NCBI GenBank assembly: GCA_905250115.1
Contig: CAJNOI010000005.1
Location: forward strand, 806,001-870,000
Origin: Adineta steineri
Taxonomy: Eukaryota > Rotifera > Eurotatoria > Adinetida > Adinetidae
Direction of reading: 5' to 3'
DNA length: 64,000 nucleotides
The notes beneath the pieces were generated by a model. That model made no database searches and was not told the DNA's origin. It worked only from the letters and a program-made list of their open reading frames with translations. Numbering within the stretch: the first letter of the stretch is position 1; each line of letters starts with the position of its first letter. Positions 47,379-60,416 of the stretch are shown piece by piece. The position numbers were made by a program, and so were the translations under genes.

Positions 47379-50300
47379 TTATTTACGTGTTCGAGGAGTT
47401 TTCTTTGTTATTTGAGATTTTTTCTAAAAAAATTTTAAAAATAATTAAATAAATTTAAAAAAAAAGTATTTATTTGATTTTTTACCTCATCGTCATCTTT
47501 AGGAATCGGATTATTAAAAAGACGTGTACGAAGATTATATTTAGATTTTGGTGTTGAATTTTTGTCAACAATTGATGCAGTTGGAGTAGGTTGAGTTGTT
47601 AGTCCTGGTGTTTTGACTACTGATGTAGGTAAACGATTTGTAGGTGTTGACGAACCAAATGCAACAACGGTATTTTTAACTTGTATCACTCGATTAGCTC
47701 GTTTTGAACTTGTTAATGCTAAAAATATCGAATATATAATATCATTAATTTCGTTAAATATAAATATACATACTTGGAGTTGCTCGAAAAAATGATTGAA
47801 TACGTTTAAATGTTGATGGTTTTGGTGTTGTATCACCAACTGTATCATTTGATGGAGCTAGTTGTACTATTGACGAATTAACAGCAACAGTAGCAAATGA
47901 TGCTCTATCAAGTGATACTTTTCGTTGAATAGTAGCATAGATTGGTGAATGTGATTCTTCTTGAACAAATGTTGGTTCTGGTGATTCGATAATTTGTTTT
48001 TTAGGTCGACCACGAACACCAGTTCGTTTAACTTTTACTTTTGAATCCGATGTATCATCCTAAATAACGAAATGTTTTTATAAAATAAGATCAAACATGA
48101 AAAAACTATTGAGTATACTTGTTGTTTCTTATTAATTGGTTTAATAGGTGTTGTCGTATTTGTTTTTGTACTTGCCGTTGATTCATTACGTATAATTCTT
48201 TTAGATTTCTTCTTACTATTAAGTTCATCAGATTGTTGAATCAATGCATAAGTAGCATCAGTACTGGCATTTGATCGACTACGAGTAGTAATTAGTTTTG
48301 GTTTCTTTATCTCTTGTTCATGTTGATTCTAAATCAAAAACAAATAATCATAAGATCTATTTTATATGTTATTTTAATTACATCATCATCATTAGTCTGT
48401 CGTTTTGATCGAATAATTCGTTTTTGTACTTCAACTACAGGTTGTTCTTCATTGACAGTTGTCGTTGATGTTCTATCATCAAACATTGGAATAGCTGCTT
48501 CTTGTGGTTTAATTTTTGAATTTTGATGTATTTCAATCATTTCTAATTGTAATGCATCATATTTAACTTGTAATGTTTTAAAATCATGTTTTATTTTTGT
48601 AAAATCATATTGAATTTTATGATTTTCTGTTTGTTCATGACGTAGTTTCTCTTCAAATACTCGTGCTTTTTTTTCAGCATCTTGTTTACGATATAATTCA
48701 AGACCATGATCACGTTTTAAACGTTGAATTTCACTTTGAAGATATTGTTCATGTTCTTGATATTCATGTTTATCTTGATCATTTTGTTCAATTGTTTTTA
48801 TATGTTCATTAGTTAAACGATCAAATTGTTCTTGTAGAATTTTTAATTGTTTTTTTAATGAATTTATTTCATCTTGAGTATTTCGATTATCTTCTTGATA
48901 TTCTTTTTCTAATTTAAATAATTTTTGACGATATTGATTTTCATTTAAAATAACTTTATCATACAATTGTTGAGTATGAGAATGATTATCTTGTTCAAGA
49001 CGAAGATTTTTTAATAAGATTTCATTCTGTTTTGTAATCTTTAAAATAATTAAATTAAGAAAAAATAAATAAAAATAAAATTTTACTGATTGTTTTTCTT
49101 TATTAAATTGTTCATTTTGTTGACGTTGATGAAGTAGATATTGTATAGTTTGTATTCGTTCTTGACTAAATAAATATAGGAAGAGATAGAAGAAGTATGT
49201 CATTTCTATTTACTATCGTTCAATCATAAATATTCGTCGATTTGATGCTTGTTTTTGTAATAAATCTAGAGCTTTTTTTGTACAATATTTCCAATAAGAT
49301 ATTGATTTGACATTTGATGGCATTAGCATTGATGATTCACCTAGTTCTATTAAACGAAAACATTGGTATTAAAAATATTAAAATTCAAAACAAATAATAC
49401 CTTCTAATTCATCATTATTACTAAGATTTTTCTGTTTTGACAGACTCTGTCTTCCAAGACGTTTAGGACCTTTATTTTTCGATTTACATTGTTGTCGAAT
49501 GATTGCAGTACCAATTTTTGATTCATTTTGTACAATAATTGTCTAAGAAAATAAACAATTAATTCTAATTATGAATAAAAACAAAAATTTTGAAACAACC
49601 TTCTGTGCAAGTGCACAAAATTTCATTAGTTCATTTGTTTGTGTAATAAATGTTGCACAAGGATTAATATTACAACAAATAATTGTTCGACCACGACCAA
49701 CAAAATATGGACGAAATATACTTGTTAATACACTATTTCGATAAGGCACAAGCATTTGTTTTCTATAAAGAAGAAAATTCTTAACATTAATCTTGTTCAA
49801 ACTCTTAACTTACTTTGCTGTTTGATTTTCATTTAAAACTCGAATACAATCTTTAAATGTCATCAATGATGTATTAATATTACATGTTTCTGTCAATTGT
49901 TTTCCAGTGCCAGTTGATGGTTCATTACCAGCCAAATCACAAATATCTAATGAAAACATTCAATTAAAAGAAAAGGAAAAATCTTATTATGTCTTACACA
50001 TATGACTCATAGTAGGATCTTCATCAAATTCATTTATTGTAATAAGTGTAATACAAATTATAGCATGTGATCTTGATGATGCTTCATTAAGATTTGTTTT
50101 TGATGTTGAACGATTAGCAAAACCAAATTTAATAATATCTTCGGCTTCTTTTATATCAAATACAGGTATTTGAATAAGATTTTTTATAATTGTTGAATGA
50201 TCATTTTGTAATAAACGAAGATTCTTACGAGTTTTCATGTCTTTTGGTTGAACAAGTAAATCAAGAATATTTTCATTATATAATTCAAAAAATGATATCC

Positions 50301-51155
50301 ATATGGAATAATGTTCATCTAAACCTTCAACAGAAAAATCGTCAAATGAATTTTGTTTTTGAACTATATGAGGTAAACGAATCCGATACTAAAAAAGAGA
50401 TAAAATAAAATCTTTGAAAATAAAATATATATATATTACTTTATCTTCTTTGAATATATAATTTCGAACAGATATTTCCGTTTTAAGATCACAATCAATT
50501 GTTGGTATTACATTTTCAAGACCAACAGGTTTAAATAAAACTTTATTATCAATATTTTGACCAACATTAAGAAATATTCGACGTAAACATTTAGGAATTA
50601 AACCTGGTTCATCATTTGTACCAAACATTGTATGAGTTTTACCTAAAATATAATGATATAAAATCAAATCTATCATACAGGGAGATATAACATACCACTA
50701 TTTGTTAAACCAAGTGTACAAAAAAGCCAATTAGAACCGGTAAAAATTTCATTTGTTGGTTGTTCAAGAATTTGTTCAAATAATTCTTGTTGAGTGCAAT
50801 ATTGATTGAATATTCGAGTAACCTAAAGAAATAGATAATTAATAATTAAGAGTATGTCAATACCATTACTAAGATCTGCACTCTTCGACAGAAATTTAAT
50901 TTGTAATAAAAAAAGTACCTGGTATTCATTGTATGATGTTTGCTGAGTACGAATAGTATTATTAATTGTTGGATAGAGCTTAACAGTAATATGTTTATCA
51001 TCAAGAATATCAATTAATTTTTGATTTTCACCACGTTCAAATTCATCACTAATAAATGGACGAAGACGTAAGTATACATTCAACGGAGGAGGATCACGAT
51101 GTTTAGTTGTGGTATTAAGACTTATTGATGTCATTCCTGTGCCTGTTGTATCCAT
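47379..51155 (-). CDS. Kinesin-6 family motor (KIF20/KIF23-like)
   Basis: Fourteen exons give 1,012 residues in frame: 50919-51155, 50696-50822, 50440-50642, 49998-50388, 49814-49946, 49600-49762, 49401-49542, 49214-49346, 49087-49165, 48382-49038, 48119-48328, 47774-48059, 47486-47718, 47379-47423. The motor starts VYLRLRPF and has the P-loop TNSGKTHT (about 118-125), switch I NEASSRSHA (about 290) and switch II DLAGNE. The P-loop form and the long insert between P-loop and switch I fit kinesin-6, which acts in spindle midzone and cytokinesis. A long coiled coil (exons 9-10, for example QYRQKLFKLEKEYQEDN) follows, then a basic Ser/Thr-rich tail with a GRPKK AT-hook-like motif. ATG 51155 is preferred: an acceptor-like CAG lies 3 bases upstream. 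An ATG ten codons upstream is possible. Confidence 0.85.
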
Positions 51156-51467
51156 ATTCTGACAAAAACAATTTTTTTTATACAATGTACAATTTAAGAA
51201 TAAAAAACAGATTTGAATTAAAATAGGAAAAAATATTCAACAATTGAAAAATTAGTTTGTTCAATGTGACAAATGACAAAGATAAACGAAATAGATGAAA
51301 TTTTGTTCATAAATCAAGCTATTACTTTTATTGGTTGTATGATTTAATCGGGAACAAAGAAATAATAATTCAAATGAGAATTTATCATTCAGGTTCGATA
51401 TCTTAACAGATGGCGTAAGTGATCTTTAGATTTATTCTAATGCTGGAATATACATAAAAAAAGATAA

Positions 51468-53284
51468 TTATTCATAGATATTTCTTTCAAATAAAAATCG
51501 ATTTTTTAGTCTTATATTTGGATTTTCTTCTAAATCAATCCAAAATTTTCTTACAGGATACCAATCAGTATGTTTTGATAATGTTAACACTCCATGTACA
51601 ACTGAATGATGATGATGTAATGAAGATTTTTCAAGAAATATTAAATCAATTGTAATATCACTAATTGCTATTTTTCGTGGAATTTTAAAATAAAATTCCT
51701 CATTAAATATTGGATTTAACGAACGATCGGCAACTTTTGTTCGTTTTATATCATATATATCAAATGGACTTTGAAAAATAATTTCAACATATGTATCTAG
51801 ATAAGAATAAACTTAAATATTATAAAATAAATACAATATTATCTACCTGAAGTTCGTAGTAATCGTTCCGCTTGTAAATGAGTAACTTTTACAATATGAA
51901 TTGATAACTGACGTGAAGTAGACCAGTATGCTGCTTCAATTTCTACTTGACCAATATTCACAGTACGTGATAGCTAATTTAAAAATAATTAATTACAATT
52001 CTTCTTTCGATTAACAAAAAATGCAAGTCGTTCTTATTATAAGTTCAACTTACCAGTTTATGTGGTCTACTAACAGGTGTAAGTTCACGAAGAAAAATTC
52101 TTGATGAACCATGTGGAATATTTTTTACATGTAAATGTGCCATATCCCAAAATTTCGAACTAATATATTTATTAATTGATAATGATTCAATTTTCATTAC
52201 AACATATAATTCAACTTCTTGTTGAGCAATCCAATCTCCTGACCATAAAACAAATTCAACTGAATAATTTGCTTTTAAATGTGAATCATGAACAATTCTA
52301 TCAAGAACAAATTCACGTTCCATTGGTTTTCGTACATGTATTTCACAACGTAAATGAAAGTCGGCTAAATGATATTTAAATATAATATCATGTAAAATTA
52401 TACGTAAACAACTTTCATATTCATCACGTTGAATTTCAAGCATTAAACAAAATTTTAAATAGATCATATCGGATGGTTTACATGTTGGTTTTTCTAATAT
52501 ATCCATTCGATGTTTCGTAAGTGCTCGATCAAATGCAACAAAATCTTGTACTTCATGAAAATCTGTTATTGGATCAATTTTTCCTTTTTGACGATAAAAT
52601 TTATGCATTGAACGATTTTCTTCTCCATCATCATCATCATCATCATCATCGTCAGGCAAATTTCTTCCAATAATTGGTAATGTTTCATCTATACTAAGTA
52701 CTTCACGAAAAGCTATTTTTTGAATTGTATAAATAGCTTCAGCTAATGCACGTAAACCAAGTGATGTATCTTGATGACGACGTCGTTTCGCTTTTGTTTT
52801 ATCTTCAGATGAAACAAGATATTCATCCATACGAAGAATAAGAAGTTTAGCTCGTTGAAAATTTGGTCGTATTTGTTTTCGTACATCTTCAATTTGTCTT
52901 GGAATAATAAATGGAATATCATTTACACGCATAATTTCGTTTTTGTTTATTAAATTAATAGGATTATTTAATACTAATTGATCCTTAAAAATAGAAATAA
53001 ATCATTTTTATTCTAACATAAATAACGATTGTCTATCATATGTGACAGATAGATAAATGATTTTGTAAACATAAGTTAATGCGAAAAGATCTATGAATGA
53101 TGTCTATACATACTTGTGATAGACGCTCATATTTCCATTGTTTGATAGAATGAAACCATCGTTTAAATCGATCAAATAAAGAAACATAAGTTTTATTATC
53201 GTTGTTTGATTGTTCATTATTATATGATCGATTGAGATTAGTAAGATGATTTGATGAAATATTTTTATTAAACAATATGTTCAT
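51468..53284 (-). CDS. C2-domain protein
   Basis: Four exons (53114-53284, 52054-52983, 51847-51973, 51468-51796) give 518 residues. The C-terminal about 140 residues form a C2 domain: LSIHIVKVTHLQAERL, DTYVEIIFQSP, RTKVADRSLNPIFNEEFYFKIP, VVHGVLTLSK. C2 domains bind phospholipids or proteins, often with Ca2+; here several canonical Ca-binding Asp are missing, so Ca binding is doubtful. The central part has helices and a run of nine Asp (a GAT/CAT microsatellite at about 52622-52652); residues about 230-330 may be a second, divergent C2-like beta sandwich. The layout recalls Munc13/synaptotagmin-like proteins, but I cannot assign a family. No transmembrane segment is seen. Confidence 0.7.
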
Positions 53285-54370
53285 ATTTTTGTCATTAGGT
53301 TTATGACATATTCAGTAATATATGATGTCTTATGACGATTCTTTCTTTTTTTTTTGCGTACGTAATTCTTTTCTCTCATATATATTTATTTGCTTTCGAC
53401 AAGCTAATACCATTTATTATGTTTTTATGAGTTAAGAAAAAAAAATATCAATCAAATGAATCTGTTCTAAGAAAGATCAGACAAATTATTAGAACTAATA
53501 TCATGGTGTGAAGGGGGACGAAAAACTTCTTTTATATAAATAAATGAACGAATAAATGTCAACAAGTACAACAGTAAATATTTCGAAGAAAAATAATTCA
53601 GATTAGCATACCAAGATTTATATATAACTAAGACTCACTTGACTTATCAAAAAGAAAATATTTTTTATTGATTTGATAAAGAAAGGAAGTCAGTGGATGA
53701 ATTAAATGTCTCAAGTAGATTCAATATGTTGCAAGAGAACAAAAACAATTATTCATCTTTAACTACATTATTTTATTATAATCGACTATCTGGAAACTAT
53801 ACTTTTGTATATATTATTGAAAACATTAGTCGAATGCTTTCTGATATACGAAGGAAAATAGCAAAACAATCTGTGAAATACTGTTATAATTAAATACGAT
53901 GTTTCGTATAGCATTCTATATGAATAAAATCTGTGATGATTTGATTTTTTTCCGCTAATATACACATTTAAAGATAATTAAAGTAATAAAAGTAAGATGT
54001 CAATTCTCTTTTAACAAATGCTCTACAGCTGAAAATAGATAATAAATCAAAAAGATAACTAAATGGCTAATCAATATCTGTCTTTAAGACCATATATAAG
54101 TATAAAAAAGTCGTTGTATAAACTTGAAGAAAGAGGTAAAATCTTCGATATATATATTTAATTGACTTATAACTTTGAATATATGTTTTATAAGAATTTA
54201 TTATTTTTTTCGTTAGAAAACGTATAACTAAATGAATTGATAACAGTGAAAAAAGAAACTTTTAGTTTCACAATACCCATCACCTTTCAGGCAACCGAAA
54301 TGATATATACATATGGAAAATTTGATAAAGAAAAAAGAAGAGATTAAGATTAATATGTTGAGATTTCTTT
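53285..54370. other. Intergenic region between C2 and CPT2 genes
   Basis: AT-rich; upstream region of the C2 gene and downstream of the CPT2 stop. A short open frame at 53693-53893 (+) shows nothing recognisable. Confidence 0.4.
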
Positions 54371-56377
54371 TTAAGCTTTAATAATATTTGCAAGTTCTCT
54401 AAAACTTTCATCTGCTGCTTGCATAAAACTAGGCAATTCTTTATGTAAATATGATGTAACTAATAATCCACATTGTTCATCATCAATTAAATAACCAATA
54501 CCAAATCCATTATCAACAACAGGACCAAAACCACCTGCAGCAATATGTTTTGAAGCAACAGTTGATGTTGAAAGAATTGTATGATTCATTAATTGATATG
54601 ATTTATCTTTATAGATTCGATGTAATGCTTCTTTACTTTCAATTTCTTGTAAATATTTCAATGCAAATAAATGTCGATCAAAACCTTGTCCTGTTGCCGC
54701 TTCTTTAATTAATTGTTGATGTTTATCGGAACATTTTTTTAATAAATCTTTTTTTAATTGATCATTATTCGATTTTGTTAATATTTCAATAAATGTTTTT
54801 GTTTCATGTGTAACAGGTCGAATAGTTTCTGTTCGACCATGTTTATAAACAGCTGTTGAACATGATTCATATGTTGATACAAATCGATGATGTAATCTAT
54901 AATAAGCCATTTGTATACCCAATTGCATGATAGCATCAGGACTAAGTGAAGATTTTTTTAATAAATTTTTTCCAAGTATAGGTTCTTGAAAAGTATTAAC
55001 ATTAAATTTCGATACAAAATTCTTATAATTTTCTTTTGATATTTGAAATTCATTTTTAATTTTATCATCTAATTGAAATTCAAGTTTTTCAATACAATTA
55101 TTTGTTGATGATTGAATTGTTTGATAATTTGATGAATTTATTTTATTATTTTCATTTGCATCTTTATCAATATCATTACAAAAACGAAGTAATGCAACAC
55201 CATCACCCCATGAATGTTCACAATGAAGACCTAATGTTCCATCAGATAACATTATCATATTAAAAGATTTATCATACCAACGATTTACTGCATTATAACA
55301 TAAATATCTTCCAGATACATAATCAGCAAGTTGTTGTTTACTACGAGATCTTTCTAATTTTGATAGATCGTCCTCATCTAAACATACAACCATAATTGAA
55401 CTATCAATTTCTTTAAACATCTGTTTATTATGTTCTGAAAGTGTTTCAATTTGTGTTCGTATTGTTGCCCATCGATCTCGTTTATCAGCTGTAAAATATC
55501 CAAATGGATATTGATTTTCTTCTTCATTTAAATCTTCAGATAAATATTTCATCATGGCTGCAATTTGTTCAGCTGGTAAAAGATCACCATTATTATCTAA
55601 GACATTTACTTTATAATAATGACCACGTTTAATAACAATAATATGTCGAATTTTATCCAAATTTGTTTGAAGTATATCACAATCAGTTCTTGGAATACGT
55701 GTTGAATTAAATAAACGATTATATTGTGACATATCTAATGGAAAAGCTTTTTGTATAACAGCACCATAGAATGCAAAACGTTTTGGTACATATCGAAGAT
55801 ATTTACGAAATTGATCAGTATTACTTTTTTTTGGATTTAAATGATATACTTCAGGATCAAGAAAATTCGAACGAAGTGTATTCATAAAACGTACTGATGA
55901 TATAATATAATTTGTAATACGTGCTGCTGGTTTTAATTGTAGTTGATCATCAGTAAAAACAAGAAAAAAATTAAAATTTAGAATCAATGGTAAACGTGAT
56001 TTTAAATACATTTCAAACCATGGTTTTGATATATATGATGTATGTCGATTTGATGCATTTTGTTGACGTAATTTTGCATCAAGACGTTTACCATCACCAG
56101 TACGAAAATCAGCAAGAATACTTTGTGTTTCTTTATAAGCATTTTCATCATTATTTAATATTGGTTTAAGTGCAGCTAAATAACGTTGACATGTTTTATC
56201 TAATTGTGGTATTGGTAAACGTGGTAAACTATTTTGAAAATGATCTGTTGCTAAAATACTTCGTTTAAAAAAATTATAATCATCATATTTTTGACTAGAA
56301 TTAGATGATGTATAACGATGAAGAAGATTTAAATATCGTTGAGTACTACAAACTGAAAGATGACTTTTAGTTAACAT
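54371..56377 (-). CDS. CPT2: Carnitine O-palmitoyltransferase 2, mitochondrial
   Basis: A single exon gives 668 residues, close to vertebrate CPT2 (about 658). An N-terminal basic, Ser-rich leader (MLTKSHLSVCSTQRYLNLLH) suits a mitochondrial presequence. LPRLPIPQLDKTCQRYL opens the choline/carnitine acyltransferase domain. The catalytic His388 lies in CEHSWGDGVALLRF, the CPT2 form of the motif, and the C-terminus has GGFGPVVDNGFGIGY. The enzyme re-forms acyl-CoA from acylcarnitine on the matrix side of the inner membrane for beta-oxidation. No introns, unlike its neighbours. The minus-strand sequence immediately before the ATG is CTTTTTAG, so the start codon directly abuts a splice-acceptor-like site. 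Confidence 0.92.
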   Translation of the reverse strand: MLTKSHLSVCSTQRYLNLLHRYTSSNSSQKYDDYNFFKRSILATDHFQNSLPRLPIPQLDKTCQRYLAALKPILNNDENAYKETQSILADFRTGDGKRLDAKLRQQNASNRHTSYISKPWFEMYLKSRLPLILNFNFFLVFTDDQLQLKPAARITNYIISSVRFMNTLRSNFLDPEVYHLNPKKSNTDQFRKYLRYVPKRFAFYGAVIQKAFPLDMSQYNRLFNSTRIPRTDCDILQTNLDKIRHIIVIKRGHYYKVNVLDNNGDLLPAEQIAAMMKYLSEDLNEEENQYPFGYFTADKRDRWATIRTQIETLSEHNKQMFKEIDSSIMVVCLDEDDLSKLERSRSKQQLADYVSGRYLCYNAVNRWYDKSFNMIMLSDGTLGLHCEHSWGDGVALLRFCNDIDKDANENNKINSSNYQTIQSSTNNCIEKLEFQLDDKIKNEFQISKENYKNFVSKFNVNTFQEPILGKNLLKKSSLSPDAIMQLGIQMAYYRLHHRFVSTYESCSTAVYKHGRTETIRPVTHETKTFIEILTKSNNDQLKKDLLKKCSDKHQQLIKEAATGQGFDRHLFALKYLQEIESKEALHRIYKDKSYQLMNHTILSTSTVASKHIAAGGFGPVVDNGFGIGYLIDDEQCGLLVTSYLHKELPSFMQAADESFRELANIIKA

Positions 56378-57015
56378 CTAAAAAGATTATTATTTAGTTC
56401 TTCATATTTATCAACAGATAAACTTTAATATAAATAAATCAACATCAAGTGGTGATGATATGAGATAAAAAAACACTTCAAGATAGTATTCGTGTTCAAT
56501 ATAATATACGTGTATCTATATGAATCATTACATTCTTGTCTTTAAACTGATTTGTTGTGTCTAAACTTATTCATGGACAACGAATGATGTCGCTGGAATC
56601 GATAAATATTTCCAAAAATGACGTAACATCAGCTGATGTATCCTTTTTCTTTTGACGGATAGGAATAGAACTAATTATTTATCTATTTTATCTTACTCAT
56701 ACTCGCTTTATTCTCGCATACATATGAATGACCTTCAACTGAAGGCTATCATGTCATTAATACATTATACTACTGAACGAAGGTTTTTCTTTATTCTTAT
56801 AAAATTGAAGGCTAAATTTCAGGTAGATACAAGAAAAAGAAATCTGTTTAATAATTTAGTATTATATCGATTATAGTAACATTGTTTTTTATGTTCAGAT
56901 TATCCACTAATTAATAAATATATGGATGTTTTTTTCTAAATATTGTTTACGCTTATTTTCTTATCATATTTATTGTTGATTAGATAAAGTATCATTCGAT
57001 ATTGTATTATTATAG
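56378..57015. promoter_or_regulatory. Divergent region between CPT2 and GNPDA genes
   Basis: 638 bp between two start codons. Each ATG is immediately preceded by AG in a pyrimidine/T-rich context (CTTTTTAG|ATG; TTATTATAG|ATG), so both transcripts may be processed just before the start, by trans-splicing or a 5' UTR intron. Confidence 0.45.
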
Positions 57016-58247
57016 ATGCGTCTAGTAATTACTGATGATTATAGTGCAATGGCCGAGTGGGGTGCTCGGTATATAAAAAAACGAATAAATGATTTTAAAC
57101 CCGATGCTAATCGTCTTTTTGTACTTGGTTTACCAACTGGTATGTTGAACTATTTTAATTTTCTATATTTAATTTATTTATTTTGTAGGTAGTACACCTT
57201 TAGGTACCTATAAAAAATTAATTGAATTTGTTAAAGCTAAACAATTATCATTTCAATATGTTGTTACATTTAATATGGATGAATATGTTGGATTACCACG
57301 AGTAGAAATAAAATCTTTTTTCTCTTTGTAAACAATTAATTTTTTTTGTCGATATTTTAGGATCATCCTGAAAGTTATCATTCATTTATGTGGAATAATT
57401 TTTTTAAACATATTGATATTGATCCGAAAAATGTTCATATTCTTGATGGCAATGCTACTGATCTTATTCATGAATGTAATGAATATGAAAAAGCTATTCA
57501 ACAAGTAGGTGGCGTTGAATTATTTGTTGGTGGTATTGGACCTGATGGACATATTGCTTTCAATGAACCAGGTTTTTTATTTTCTAATAGAAATAAGAAA
57601 AAAATTAATTTATTTAATATATAGGATCTAGTTTAGTATCTCGTACTCGAGTAAAAACTCTCGCTCAAGATACAATTATTGCTAATGCACGTTTTTTTGG
57701 TAATGATATTAAAAAAGTACCAACATCAGCATTAACTGTTGGCGTTGGAACAGTAATGGATGCAAAAGAAGTACGTTATAAATTGATTTTTTTGAAAAAA
57801 TAAGTCAATATAAATCTTTTTCTTTATTGAATAATTGGAGACAAAACGCGAGAGAGAGAGAGGGAGAAAAAAAGGAATGAATGTTGTTTTTCATTCTACT
57901 TGTGAACTGACGCTAATGGATTATACTTGTTTTAATGATTTCCATGACAACATATTCTGATAAAAAAATTTTATTTTCTTTTTTTTTTATTCTTTCTCAA
58001 GGTATTAATATTAATATCCGGTACATCAAAAGCCTATGCACTTCATATGGCTATTGAAGAAGGTGTAAATCACATGTGGACAGTATCAGCATTTCAAAAT
58101 CATCCAAGATTTTTATGTGTCTGTGATGAAGATGCTACAATGGAATTGAAAGTTAAAACAGTTCGATATTTTAAAAGTTTAATGCCTGTACATTCAAAAT
58201 TAATTGAAGATAATGGTGCTCCATCATTATTACATACGGAAAATTAA
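57016..58247 (+). CDS. GNPDA: Glucosamine-6-phosphate deaminase
   Basis: Five exons (57016-57139, 57189-57301, 57361-57571, 57625-57770, 58002-58247) give 279 residues, near the human GNPDA1 length (289). [20 protein letters not shown] opens the family; the phosphate-binding [16 protein letters not shown] (Asp72), and [15 protein letters not shown] (Asp141, His143, Glu148) supply the catalytic residues at the same numbers as in the E. coli and human enzymes. It converts glucosamine-6-phosphate to fructose-6-phosphate and ammonia in the cytosol, linking hexosamine and chitin turnover to glycolysis. The last intron (231 bp) is longer than typical and contains a GA repeat. The final residues ([17 protein letters not shown]) are close to animal GNPDA. 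Confidence 0.93.
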
Positions 58248-58502
58248 ATATAAAAATTATAAAACATAATTTTTTTTTTTTAATATATTTTATCGAAATA
58301 TCTGTTTTCATTTCTTTTCTGATTTTTTTTTGTTGGAAAGTCTGGTAATAATAGTAGTAGTAGTAGTACTTTGAAAGGTAAATAAAATTAATGGATAATA
58401 AGAGAGAGAAAAAAAAATCTGTTTTAGTTTGGTAATAATCAACGGCAATTAAAAAGAAAATCGAAGAGAAAAAAAAATAAATCTTTCTTTTTTTTTTGTA
58501 TA

Positions 58503-60416
58503 TTAAACGTGTACATATTTGTTGACGCCCCATTTATGATCAGATTGTTCTCGTCGTCGACGAAGAAGATGTGCATCAACGCCTAATGCAGCTTCTTTAT
58601 CAACTAAATTTGCTTGTAATCGTGTACCAACAATTTTGACTGTTTTTAATTGTTGTTTAGTTTCTTCAGCTGCTCGTAGAAGATCAGCAGCTGTCTTAAA
58701 ATAATAACAAAAAGAAAAAAAAAACTTAAAATGTATAAATAAAAGAAAAATATACTTTAGCAGTTATTTGAGCTTCAGGTACTTGATTTCCTGGATGTCG
58801 TTGAAATGTTCGAATAATAGGACGATCAAGACGTTCAGGTATTTTATAATCCGATGAACTAATTGGACCTGCATTTGAACGTTGAGCACTCATTGTTACA
58901 TCATACCAACGTTGTGCTCGATTTTGAGCAAGAGTATTTTCTCCAAGTGATATTGTTAAATGTTGCTATGAGAAAGAAAATTCATATTAGATTATTAATT
59001 TAAAATTTTTCTTACTGCTAATGTAATAATATCCGCAAGTTTTTGTGCGATACTTTGATTAACAGTTAATGAATAAGCTTTTGCATCATTAAATGCATTT
59101 TTAATATTACTCATTGCTTGTTTCTTAATTTCACATGATTCATCAATTGCTTTTGCTGCATCTTGAAATACTTGTATAACATCAGGTGTAAAAGCAAGTA
59201 AATGACCAACATAGGGTAAACCATTTTCATCAAGTAAACTTGATTCAGCTGCGATATTTGAACTAATCAAATGTGCATATGATGAAGTCATGGAATTATT
59301 TTGATTTGTACGTGATGGACGAACACCATAAGTTGATGATGATCGTTGTGGTTGTGCTGATTTACATAATCTAATAGAAAATGAATAATTTCAATTCGAA
59401 AAATTTCTTTTTTCTACTTTTCAAAACGAGCTACTTCAAATGCTCTTGATGCACTTGTTAAACATTGACATATAAGTTCTGTTACTACTGAACGTTCTTT
59501 ACCAATTTTATTAATACGATGACGAATTTCATCAAGTTTCTAAAAGTATTTTAAATATTATTTTTAAGTTAAGTAAATATATATATATATGTTGTTTTCT
59601 ACCTGCATTTGTTCAACAATATTTTGACAATTAACTTCTAAAATCTTTTTCAATTGTAATAAATGATGTTTTTCAGCAGCAAGTATATCATCAACACCAT
59701 CAGTTTCCTATGTTTTTTTTTAAAAAAAAAAATAAATAAATATATAAACTCTAAAGACAACTAAACATTACCGCTTCACGTTTTGGTTTTTTTCGTACGT
59801 TAACACTTTCTTTGTTAATAATTAAATCTTTACGAATATGTTCAATAGAAGCTTCAGTATATTCTTTATGTTTTAATAAAAATTTTATTTCTTCATTAAC
59901 ATCAATCCAACATAAACGTAATTTAGCAACAACAACACGACATTGTCGAGCATAAAGAAAAGCTTCTGTATTACTTAATTCACTGAGTAATTCACGTACA
60001 TGTGGTAATGGATCAATACCTAAATGAAAAATATTAGATTTATTCATTTTTTTATAAGAAATTTTACCTTTGCCATAAAGAATATTTCGATCACTTTGTT
60101 CAATAATTTTAGTATTAACACGAACATCACCCATTGTTTCTTCTCGCCAATTATCATTACTAAGTAAACTACGACTTAAACGTGGTTTTTGTTGAAAATT
60201 CATTGTTGATGGTAAACATGATTGTATTATTCGTGGCTGCTGCTGTTGTTGTTGTTGTTCTGGTTGTTGTTGTTGATATTTTGTCTCTCCATTATTAAAT
60301 GTAAAACTTCTTGATAAAAAACATTTCTTATTTTGTTTATCATGACCAACATCATCGTCCGCTAATGAAGGTCTTAGCATTTGACATGATGTACGGGGTC
60401 GTATTATATTCGCCAT
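58503..60416 (-). CDS. Tektin-like coiled-coil protein
   Basis: Seven exons (60068-60416, 59772-60019, 59603-59707, 59418-59539, 59016-59370, 58756-58965, 58503-58694) give 526 residues. The N-terminal about 115 residues are disordered and contain a poly-Gln stretch (CAA repeat near 60238-60275). The rest is helical: LLSELSNTEAFLYARQCRVVVAKLRLC, then LKKILEVNCQNIVEQMQKLDEIRHRINK. The ending EETKQQLKTVKIVGTRLQANLVDKEAALGVDAHLL resembles tektin C-termini. Tektins and tektin-like proteins lie inside ciliary doublet microtubules. The assignment rests on helix pattern and C-terminus only; the tektin signature RPNVELCRD was not found, so a divergent tektin-like protein such as CCDC105 is the best guess. 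It lies tail-to-tail with the GNPDA gene (255 bp). Confidence 0.55.
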
